Made by a program: the position numbers and the translations under genes. Below are positions 12,297 through 23,053 of a stretch of 64,000 nucleotides of DNA, piece after piece. The DNA is from Ceratothoa steindachneri (Eukaryota; Arthropoda; Malacostraca; Isopoda; Cymothoidae). Under the pieces are notes generated by a model. The model saw only the letters and a program-made list of their open reading frames with translations. It was not told the DNA's origin and ran no database searches. The stretch is taken from positions 47,003,206-47,067,205 of the forward strand of contig OZ018338.1 in assembly GCA_963969495.1 (NCBI GenBank), written 5' to 3'. Positions within the stretch are counted from its first letter, which is position 1. Every line of letters starts with the position of its first letter.

Positions 12297-14656
12297 ATTT
12301 AAAAACGGGAGTTTTTTGGATGGTGCAAATATTTTAAAACCTATCCAATTAAGGTCTCCGATTATAAGTAATAATAGACAAAAACATGGAAAAACGGCTA
12401 GTATTGAGATTCGAGCGATTTCTAAAAAAAAAGCTTGAAAAACGTCAGTTTGGGGAAAATAAACCGTTTTTCATACTTAGCAGGTTATTTCTCTCAAATC
12501 TAAGTAATATTAAGCAAAACCTGGAAAACTGGCCGTTTTTAAGGTTCGATCCATTTCTTAAAAAAGATTGAAAAACGGGAGTTTTGTGGATGGTGCAAAT
12601 ATTTTAAAACCTATCCAATTAAGGTCTCCGATTATAAGTGATATTAGGCAAAAACATGCGAAAACGGCCAGTTTGAGAGTCGATCAATTTCTTAAAAAAA
12701 GCTTGAAAACGTCAGTTTTGGGGAAATAAACCGTTATTCAAACTTAGCAAGTTATTGCTCTCGAATCTAATATTAACCAAAACCTTGAAAACCGGCCGTT
12801 TTTAAGGTTTGATGCATTTCCTAAAAAAGATTGAAAAACGGGAGTTTTTTAGATGATACAAGTATCATCAAACTTATCAAATTAAGGTCTCCGATTATAA
12901 GTTATATTAAGCAAAAACATGCAAAAACAGCCAGTTTTGAGATTCGACCAGTTTCTTTAAAAAACCTTGAAAAACGACAGTTTCGGAAAAATAGACGGTT
13001 TAACAAACTTAGCAAGTGATTGCTCTCGAATCTAAGTAATATTAACCAAAACCTGGAAAACGGCCGGTTTTAAGGTTTGATCCATTTCCTAAAAAAGATT
13101 GAAAAACGGAAGTTTTTTGGATAATGCAATTATCTTTAAACTTATGAAATTAAGGTCTCTGATTATAAGTAATATTAGGCAGGAACATGCAAAAACGGCC
13201 AGTTTTGAGATTCGATCAATTTCTTTAAAAAAGCTTGAAAACGTCAGTTTTGGGAAAATAAACCGTTCTTCAAACTTAGCAGGTTATTGCTCTCGAATCT
13301 AAGTATTATTAACCAAAACCTGGACAAAACGCCCGTTTTTGACGATTGATCCATTTCCTAAAAAAAGATTGAAAAACGGGAGTTTTTTGGATCATGCAAA
13401 TATATTCAAACCTATCCAATTAAGGTCTCCGATTATAAGTAATATTAGGCAAAAACATGCAAAAACGGCCAGTTTTGAGATTCGATCGATTCCTTATAAA
13501 AAGCTTGAAAAACGTCAGTTTTGGGAAAATAAAGCGTTTTTCAAACTTAGCAAGTTATTGCTCTCAAATCTAATTAATATTAACCAAAACCTGGAAAAAC
13601 AGCCGTTTTTAAGGTTTGATCTATTTTCTAATTAAGGTCTCCGATTATAAGTAATATTAGGCAAAAACATGCAAAAACTGCCAGTTTTGAGATTCAATCG
13701 ATTTCTTAAAAAAAGCTTGAAAAACGTCAGTTTTGGGAAAATAAACCGTTTTTCAAACTTAGCAATTTATTGCTCTCAAATCTTAGTAATATTAACCAAA
13801 ACCTGGAAAAACGGCCGTTTCAAGGTTTGGTGATTTCCAAAAAAAGATTGAAAAGCAGGAGTTTTTTGCATGGTGCAAATATCTTCAAACCTATCCAATA
13901 AAGGTCTCCGATTATAAATAATATTAGGCAAAAACATGTAAAAACGGCCAGTTTTGAGATTCAATCGATTTCTTAAAAAAAGCTTGAAAAACGTCAGTTT
14001 TGGGAAAATAAACCGTTTTTCAAACTTAGCAAGTTATTGCTCTCGAATGTAAGTAATATAACCTCAAACCTGGAAAAACCGCCATTTTTAAGGTTTGATC
14101 CATTTCCTAAAAAAGATTGGAAAACAGGAGGTTTTTGGATAATGCAAATATCTTCAAACTTATCCAATTAAGGTCTCCGATTATAAGTAATATTAGGCAA
14201 AAAAAACATGCAAAAACGGTCGGTTTGAGATTCGATCGATTTCTTAAAAAAAGCTCGAAAAACGTCGGTTTTGGGAAAATAAACCGTTTTTCAAACTTAG
14301 CAAGTTATTACTCTCGAATCTAAGTAATATAAAGCAAAACTTTGAAAAACGGCCGTTTTTAGGGTTTGATCCATTTCCTAAAAAAGATTGAAAAACGGGA
14401 GTTTTTTGGATAATGCAAATATCTTTAAACTTATCCAATTAAGGTCTCCGATTATAAGTAATATTAGGCAAAAAAGGGCCAAAACGGCTAGTTTTGAGAT
14501 TCAATCGATTTCTTCAAAAAAGCTTGAAAAACGTCAGTTTTGGGAAAATAAACCGTTTTTCAAACTTAGCAAGTTATTGCTTTCGAATCTAAGTAATATT
14601 AACCTAAAACCTGGATAAACGGCCGTTTTTGAGGTTTGGTCCATTTCCAAAATAAG
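12297..14656 (+). repeat. HOR unit 5, regular 9-mer, 2360 bp
   Basis: Monomer starts: A 12297, B 12567, C 12830, D 13098, E 13368, F 13631, G 13847, H 14116, I 14387. It matches unit 3 at an offset of about 6039 bp, sharing the CATACTTAGC mark in A and the AAAAAAGGGCC mark in I. A private change in C gives GGTTTAACAAACTT near 12998. Confidence 0.93.
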
Positions 14657-15462
14657 ATTGAAAAACGGGAGTTTTTTGGATGGTGCAAATATTTTAAAAC
14701 CTATCCAATTAAGGTCTCCGATTATAAGTAATAATAGGCAAAAACATGGAAAAACGGCTAGTATTGAGATTCGAGCGATTTCTAAAAAAAAAGCTTGAAA
14801 AACGTCAGTTTGGGGAAAATAAACCGTTTTTCAAACTTAGCAGGTTATTGCTCTCAAATCTAAGTAATATTAAGCAAAACCTGGAAAACTGGCCGTTTTT
14901 AAGGTTCGATCCATTTCTTAAAAAAGATTGAAAAACGGGAGTTTTGTGGATGGTGCAAATATTTTAAAACCTATCCAATTAAGGTCTCCGATTATAAGTG
15001 ATATTAGGCAAAAACATGCGAAAACGGCCAGTTTGAGAGTCGATCAATTTCTTAAAAAAAAGCTTGAAAAAGTCAGTTTTGGGAAAATAAACCGTTTTTC
15101 AAACTTAGCAAGTTATTGCTCTCAAATCTAGGTAATATTAACCAAAACCTAGAAAAACGGCCGTTTTTAAGGTTCGATCCATTTCTTAAAAAAGATTGAA
15201 AAACGGGAGTTTTTTGCATGGTGCAAATATCTTCAAACCTATCCAATAAAGGTTTCCGATTATAAGTAATATTAGGTAAATAAATGTAAAAACGGCCAGT
15301 TTTGAGATTCAATCGATTTCTTAAAAAAAGCTTGAAAAACGTCAGTTTTGGGAAAATAAACCGTTTTTCAAACTTAGCAAGTTATTGCTCTCGAATGTAA
15401 GTAATATAACCTCAAACCTGGAAAAACCGCCGTTTTAAGGTTTGATCCATTTCCTAAAAAAG

Positions 15463-15730
15463 ATTGAAAAACGGGAGGTTTTTGGATAATGCAAATATCT
15501 TCAAACTTATCCAATTAAGGTCTCCGATTATAAGTAATATTAGGCAAAAACATGCGAAAACGGCCAGTTTGAGATTCGATCGATTCCTTGTAAAAAGCCT
15601 GAAAAACGTGAGTTTTGGGAAAATAAACAGTTTTTCAAACTTAGTAAGTTATTGCTCTCGAATCTAAGAAATATTAAGCAAAACCTGAAAAAACAGCCGT
15701 TTTTAGGGTTTGATCCATTTTGTAAAAAAA
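15463..15730 (+). repeat. Divergent monomer H* (copy 2)
   Basis: This copy matches 9423-9690 at +6040 with small changes: GGATAATGC for GGTTAATGC, GATTCCTTGTAAAAAG for GATTTCTTGTAAAAAG, CGTGAG for CGTCAG, AACAGTTTTTC and CTTAGTAAG. Confidence 0.8.
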
Positions 15731-16001
15731 GTTGGAAAAACGGGAGTTTTTTGGATAATGCATATATTTTCAAACTTATCCAATTAAGGTCTCCGATTAT
15801 AAGTAATATTAGGCAAAAACATGTAAAAACGGCCGGTTTTGAGATTCGAGCGATTTTTTTAAAAAAAGCAAGAAAAACGTCAGTTTTGAGAAAATAAACC
15901 GTTTTTCAAACTTAGCAGGTTATTGCTCTCGAATCTTAGTATTATTAATTAAAACCTGGAAAAACGGCTGTTTTTAAGGTTTGATCCATTTTCTAAAAAA
16001 G
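15731..16001 (+). repeat. Divergent monomer K (copy 2)
   Basis: This copy is the same as 9691-9961 as far as I can read, at an offset of 6040 bp. It is followed by the second truncated hybrid L at 16002-16234, which differs by CTTTCGAATG for CTCTCGAATG. Confidence 0.8.
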
Positions 16002-16775
16002 ATTGAAAAACGGGAGTTTTTTGGATGGTGCAAATATTTTAAAACCTATCCAATTAAGGTCTCCGATTATAAATAATATTAGGCAAAAACATGTAAAAAC
16101 GGCCAGTTTTGAGATTCAATCGATTTCTTAAAAAAAGCAATAACTTAGCAAGTTATTGCTTTCGAATGTAAGTAATATAACCTCAAACCTGGAAAAACCG
16201 CCATTTTTAAGGTTTGATCCATTTCCTAAAAAAGATTGGAAAACAGGAGGTTTTTGGATAATGCAAATATCTTCAAACTTATCCAATTAAGGTCTCCGAT
16301 TATAAGTAATATTAGGCAAAAAAAACATGCAAAAACGGTCGGTTTGAGATTCGATCGATTTCTTAAAAAAAGCTCGAAAAACGTCGGTTTTGGGAAAATA
16401 AACCGTTTTTCAAACTTAGCAAGTTATTACTCTCGAATCTAAGTAATATAAAGCAAAACTTTGAAAAACGGCCGTTTTTAGGGTTTGATCCATTTCCTAA
16501 AAAAGATTGAAAAACGGGAGTTTTTTGGATAATGCAAATATCTTTAAACTTATCCAATTAAGGTCTCCGATTATAAGTAATATTAGGCAAAAACATGCCA
16601 AAACAGGTAGTTTTGAGATTCAATCGATTTCTTCAAAAAAGCTTGAAAAACGTCAGTTTTGGGAAAATAAACCGTTTTTCAAACTTAGCAAGTTATTGCT
16701 CTCGAATCTAAGTAATATTAACCTAAAACCTGGATAAACGGCCGTTTTTGAGGTTTGATCCATTTCCTAAAAAAG

Positions 16776-19700
16776 ATTGAAAAACGGAAGTTTTTTGGAT
16801 AATGCAATTATCTTTAAACTTATGAAATTAAGGTCTCTGATTATAAGTAATATTAGGCAGGAACATGCAAAAACGGCCAGTTTTGAGATTCGATCAATTT
16901 CTTTAAAAAAGCTTGAAAACGTCAGTTTTGGGAAAATAAACCGTTCTTCAAACTTAGCAGGTTATTGCTCTCGAATCTAAGTATTATTAACCAAAACCTG
17001 GACAAAACGCCCGTTTTTGACGATTGATCCATTTCCTAAAAAAAGATTGAAAAACGGGAGTTTTTTGGATCATGCAAATATATTCAAACCTATCCAATTA
17101 AGGTCTCCGATTATAAGTAATATTAGGCAAAAACATGCAAAAACGGCCAGTTTTGAGATTCGATCGATTCCTTATAAAAAGCTTGAAAAACGTCGGTTTT
17201 GGGAAAATAAAGCGTTTTTCAAACTTAGCAAGTTATTGCTCTCAAATCTAATTAATATTAACCAAAACCTGGAAAAACAGCCGTTTTTAAGGTTTGATCT
17301 ATTTTCTAATTAAGGTCTCCGATTATAAGTAATATTAGGCAAAAACATGCAAAAACTGCCAGTTTTGAGATTCAATCGATTTCTTGAAAAAAGCTTGAAA
17401 AACGTCAGTTTTGGGAAAATAAACCGTTTTTCAAACTTAGCAATTTATTGCTCTCAAATCTTAGTTATATTAATATAAAACCTGGAAAAACGGCCGTTTC
17501 AAGGTTTGGTGATTTCCAAAAAAAGATTGAAAAGCAGGAGTTTTTTGCATGGTGCAAATATCTTCAAACCTATCCAATAAAGGTCTCCGATTATAAATAA
17601 TATTAGGCAAAAACATGTAAAAACGGCCAGTTTTGAGATTCAATCGATTTCTTAAACAAAGCTTGAAAAACGTCAGTTTTGGGAAAATAAACCGTTTTTC
17701 AAACTTAGCAAGTTATTGCTGTCGAATGTAAGTAATATAACCTCAAACCTGGAAAAACCGCCATTTTTAAGGTTCGATCCATTTCATAAAAAAGATTGAA
17801 AAACAGGAGGTTTTTGGATGGTGCAAATATTTTAAAACCTATCCAATTAAGGTCTCCGATTATAGGTAATATTAGGCAAAAAAAACATGCAAAACGGTCG
17901 GTTTGAGATTCGATCGATTTCTTAAAAAAAGCTCGAAAAACGTCGGTTTTGGGAAAATAAACCGTTTTTCAAACTTAGCAAGTTATTGCTCTCGAATCTA
18001 AGTAATATAAAGCAAAACTTTGAAAAACGGCCGTGTTTAGGGTTTGATCCATTTCCTAAAAAAGATTGAAAAACGGGAGTTTTTTGGATAATGCAAATAT
18101 CTTTAAACTTATCCAATTAAGGTCTCCGATTATAAGTAATATTAGGCAAAAACATGCCAAAACAGGTAGTTTTGAGATTCAATCGATTTCTTCAAAAAAG
18201 CTTGAAAAACGTCAGTTTTGGGAAAATAAACCGTTTTTCAAACTTAGCAAGTTATTGCTCTCGAATCTAAGTAATATTAACCTAAAACCTGGATAAACGG
18301 CCGTTTTTGAGGTTTGGTCCATTTCCAAAATAAGATTTAAAAACGGGAGTTTTTTGGATGGTGCAAATATTTTAAAACCTATCCAATTAAGGTCTCCGAT
18401 TATAAGTAATAATAGGCAAAAACATGGAAAAACGGCTAGTATTGAGATTCGAGCGATTTCTAAAAAAAAAGCTTGAAAAACGTCAGTTTGGGGAAAATAA
18501 ACCGTTTTTCATACTTAGCAGGTTATTTCTCTCAAATCTAAGTAATATTAAGCAAAACCTGGAAAACTGGCCGTTTTTAAGGTTCGATCCATTTCTTAAA
18601 AAAGATTGAAAAACGGGAGTTTTGTGGATGGTGCAAATATTTTAAAACCTATCCAATTAAGGTCTCCGATTATAAGTGATATTAGGCAAAACATGCGAAA
18701 ACGGCCAGTTTGAGAGTCGATCAATTTCTTAAAAAAAGCTTGAAAACGTCAGTTTTGGGGAAATAAACCGTTATTCAAACTTAGCAAGTTATTGCTCTCG
18801 AATCTAATATTAACCAAAACCTTGAAAACCGGCCGTTTTTAAGGTTTGATGCATTTCCTAAAAAAGATTGAAAAACGGGAGTTTTTTAGATGATACAAGT
18901 ATCATCAAACTTATCAAATTAAGGTCTCCGATTATAAGTTATATTAAGCAAAAACATGCAAAAACAGCCAGTTTTGAGATTCGACCAGTTTCTTTAAAAA
19001 ACCTTGAAAAACGACAGTTTCGGAAAAATAGACGGTTTTTCAAACTTAGCAAGTGATTGCTCTCGAATCTAAGTAATATTAACCAAAACCTGGAAAACGG
19101 CCGGTTTTAAGGTTTGATCCATTTCCTAAAAAAGATTGAAAAACGGAAGTTTTTTGGATAATGCAATTATCTTTAAACTTATGAAATTAAGGTCTCTGAT
19201 TATAAGTAATATTAGGCAGGAACATGCAAAAACGGCCAGTTTTGAGATTCGATCAATTTCTTTAAAAAAGCTTGAAAACGTCAGTTTTGGGAAAATAAAC
19301 CGTTCTTCAAACTTAGCAGGTTATTGCTCTCGAATCTAAGTATTATTAACCAAAACCTGGACAAAACGCCCGTTTTTGACGATTGATCCATTTCCTAAAA
19401 AAAGATTGAAAAACGGGAGTTTTTTGGATCATGCAAATATATTCAAACCTATCCAATTAAGGTCTCCGATTATAAGTAATATTAGGCAAAAACATGCAAA
19501 AACGGCCAGTTTTGAGATTCGATCGATTCCTTATAAAAAGCTTGAAAAACGTCAGTTTTGGGAAAATAAAGCGTTTTTCAAACTTAGCAAGTTATTGCTC
19601 TCAAATCTAATTAATATTAACCAAAACCTGGAAAAACAGCCGTTTTTAAGGTTTGATCTATTTTCTAATTAAGGTCTCCGATTATAAGTAATATTAGGCA

Positions 19701-21090
19701 AAAACATGCAAAAACTGCCAGTTTTGAGATTCAATCGATTTCTTGAAAAAAGCTTGAAAAACGTCAGTTTTGGGAAAATAAAACCGTTTTTCAAACTTAG
19801 CAATTTATTGCTCTCAAATCTTAGTAATATTAACCAAAACCTGGAAAAACGGCCGTTTCAAGGTTTGGTGATTTCCAAAAAAAGATTGAAAAGCAGGAGT
19901 TTTTTGCATGGTGCAAATATCTTCAAACCTATCCAATAAAGGTCTCCGATTATAAATAATATTAGGCAAAAACATGTAAAAACGGCCAGTTTTGAGATTC
20001 AATCGATTTCTTAAAAAAAGCTTGAAAAACGTCAGTTTTGGGAAAATAAACCGTTTTTCAAACTTAGCAAGTTATTGCTCTCGAATGTAAGTAATATAAC
20101 CTCAAACCTGGAAAAACCGCCATTTTTAAGGTTTGATCCATTTCCTAAAAAAGATTGGAAAACAGGAGGTTTTTGGATAATGCAAATATCTTCAAACTTA
20201 TCCAATTAAGGTCTCCGATTATAAGTAATATTAGGCAAAAAAAACATGCAAAAACGGTCGGTTTGAGATTCGATCGATTTCTTAAAAAAAGCTCGAAAAA
20301 CGTCGGTTTTGGGAAAATAAACCGTTTTTCAAACTTAGCAAGTTATTACTCTCGAATCTAAGTAATATAAAGCAAAACTTTGAAAAACGGCCGTTTTTAG
20401 GGTTTGATCCATTTCCTAAAAAAGATTGAAAAACGGGAGTTTTTTGGATAATGCAAATATCTTTAAACTTATCCAATTAAGGTCTCCGATTATAAGTAAT
20501 ATTAGGCAAAAAAGGGCCAAAACGGCTAGTTTTGAGATTCAATCGATTTCTTCAAAAAAGCTTGAAAAACGTCAGTTTTGGGAAAATAAACCGTTTTTCA
20601 AACTTAGCAAGTTATTGCTTTCGAATCTAAGTAATATTAACCTAAAACCTGGATAAACGGCCGTTTTTGAGGTTTGGTCCATTTCCAAAATAAGATTGAA
20701 AAACGGGAGTTTTTTGGATGGTGCAAATATTTTAAAACCTATCCAATTAAGGTCTCCGATTATAAGTAATAATAGGCAAAAACATGGAAAAACGGCTAGT
20801 ATTGAGATTCGAGCGATTTCTAAAAAAAAAGCTTGAAAAACGTCAGTTTGGGGAAAATAAACCGTTTTTCAAACTTAGCAGGTTATTGCTCTCAAATCTA
20901 AGTAATATTAAGCAAAACCTGGAAAACTGGCCGTTTTTAAGGTTCGATCCATTTCTTAAAAAAGATTGAAAAACGGGAGTTTTGTGGATGGTGCAAATAT
21001 TTTAAAACCTATCCAATTAAGGTCTCCGATTATAAGTGATATTAGGCAAAAACATGCGAAAACGGCCAGTTTGAGAGTCGATCAATTTCT
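16776..21090 (+). repeat. 6.04-kb super-repeat, copy III, 3'-truncated
   Basis: It follows copy II through D E F G H I and a full A-I unit into A and part of B, then continues as an ordinary HOR. The H*, K and L monomers are therefore missing. The break lies inside the B that starts at 20965, near GATCAATTTCTTAAAAAAAG, where copies I and II acquire an extra A. Confidence 0.75.
18335..20694 (+). repeat. HOR unit 7, regular 9-mer, 2360 bp
   Basis: Monomer starts: A 18335, B 18605, C 18867, D 19135, E 19405, F 19668, G 19885, H 20154, I 20425. It is the third copy of the unit 3 type (CATACTTAGC in A, AAAAAAGGGCC in I). F has one extra A in GGGAAAATAAAACCG, a frame-changing indel that argues against coding. 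Confidence 0.93.
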
Positions 21091-23053
21091 TAAAAAAAGC
21101 TTGACAACGTCAGTTTTAGGGAAATAAACCGTTATTCAAACTTAGCAAGTTATTGCTCTCGAATCTAATATTAACCAAAACCTTGAAAACCGGCCGTTTT
21201 TAAGGTTTGATGCATTTCCTAAAAAAGATTGAAAAACGGGAGTTTTTTAGATGATACAAGTATCATCAAACTTATCAAATTAAGGTCTCCGATTATAAGT
21301 TATATTAAGCAAAAACATGCAAAAACAGCCAGTTTTGAGATTCGACCAGTTTCTTTAAAAAACCTTGAAAAACGACAGTTTCGGAAAAATAGACGGTTTT
21401 TCAAACTTAGCAAGTGATTGCTCTCGAATCTAAGTAATATTAACCAAAACCTGGAAAACGGCCGGTTTTAAGGTTTGATCCATTTCCTAAAAAAGATTAA
21501 AAAACGGAAGTTTTTTGGATAATGCAATTATCTTTAAACTTATGAAATTAAGGTCTCTGATTATAAGTAATATTAGGCAGGAACATGCAAAAACGGCCAG
21601 TTTTGAGATTCGATCAATTTCTTTAAAAAAGCTTGAAAACGTCAGTTTTGGGAAAATAAACCGTTCTTCAAACTTAGCAGGTTATTGCTCTCGAATCTAA
21701 GTATTATTAACCAAAACCTGGACAAAACGCCCGTTTTTGACGATTGATCCATTTCCTAAAAAAAGATTGAAAAACGGGAGTTTTTTGGATCATGCAAATA
21801 TATTCAAACCTATCCAATTAAGGTCTCCGATTATAAGTAATATTAGGCAAAAACATGCAAAAACGGCCAGTTTTGAGATTCGATCGATTCCTTATAAAAA
21901 GCTTGAAAAACGTCAGTTTTGGAAAAATAAAGCGTTTTTCAAACTTAGCAAGTTATTGCTCTCAAATCTAATTAATATTAACCAAAACCTGGAAAAACAG
22001 CCGTTTTTAAGGTTTGATCTATTTTCTAATTAAGGTCTCCGATTATAAGTAATATTAGGCAAAAACATGCAAAAACTGCCAGTTTTGAGATTCAATCGAT
22101 TTCTTGAAAAAAGCTTGAAAAACGTCAGTTTTGGGAAAATAAACCGTTTTTCAAACTTGCAATTTATTGCTCTCAAATCTTAGTTATATTAATATAAAAC
22201 CTGGAAAAACAGCCGGTTCAAGGTTTGGTGATTTCCAAAAAAAGGTGAAAAGCAGGAGTTTTTTGCATGGTGCAAATATCTTCAAACCTATCCAATAAAG
22301 GTCTCCGATTATAAATAATATTAGGCAAAAACATGTAAAAACGGCCAGTTTTGAGATTCAATCGATTTCTTAAACAAAGCTTGAAAAACGTCAGTTTTGG
22401 GAAAATAAACCGTTTTTCAAACTTAGCAAGTTATTGCTGTCGAATGTAAGTAATATAACCTCAAACCTGGAAAAACCGCCATTTTTAAGGTTTGATCCAT
22501 TTCCTAAAAAAGATTGAAAAACAGGAGGTTTTTGGATAATGCAAATATCTTCAAACTTATCCAATTAAGGTCTCCGATTATAGGTAATATTAGGCAAAAA
22601 AAACATGCAAAAACGGTCGGTTTGAGATTCGATCGATTTCTTAAAAAAAGCTCGAAAAACGTCGGTTTTGGGAAAATAAACCGTTTTTCAAACTTAGCAA
22701 GTTATTGCTCTCGAATCTAAGTAATATAAAGCAAAACTTTGAAAAACGGCCGTTTTTAGGGTTTGATCCATTTCCTAAAAAAGATTGAAAAACGGGAGTT
22801 TTTTGGATAATGCAAATATCTTTAAACTTATCCAATTAAGGTCTCCGATTATAAGTAATATTAGGCAAAAACATGCCAAAACAGGTAGTTTTGAGATTCA
22901 ATCGATTTCTTCAAAAAAGCTTGAAAAACGTCAGTTTTGGGAAAATAAACCGTTTTTCAAACTTAGCAAGTTATTGCTCTCGAATCTAAGTAATATTAAC
23001 CTAAAACCTGGATAAACGGCCGTTTTTGAGGTTTGGTCCATTTCCAAAATAAG
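20695..23053 (+). repeat. HOR unit 8, regular 9-mer, ~2359 bp
   Basis: Monomer starts: A 20695, B 20965, C 21228, D 21496, E 21766, F 22029, G 22245, H 22513, I 22784. Resemblance to the 6.04-kb super-repeat stops inside B near 21.09 kb; after that the unit follows the ordinary HOR. The F-G pair carries the TTATATTAATATAAAA and AAACAAAGC lineage marks, and the F-G junction is shortened to AAAAAAAGGTGAAAAGCAGG. Confidence 0.92.

Larger units (their letters stand above)
10736..16775 (+). repeat. 6.04-kb super-repeat, copy II
   Basis: This is the complete second copy. It differs from copy I by small changes: CGTCGG for CGTCAG in the E at 11008, an A-like head on the H at 11757, an A-like B* tail at 15160-15215, and one extra base in the D at 10736 (CAGGTCTATTGC). 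Confidence 0.8.
14657..18334 (+). repeat. HOR unit 6, irregular 14-mer, second copy of unit 4, 3678 bp
   Basis: Monomer starts: A 14657, B-like 14927, G-like 15195, H* 15463, K 15731, L 16002, H 16235, I 16506, D 16776, E 17046, F 17309, G 17526, H 17795, I 18065. Order and most private variants match unit 4. The tail of the B-like monomer differs: here it is A-like (GTTCGATCCATTTCTTAAAA), in unit 4 it is F-like. Confidence 0.9.
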
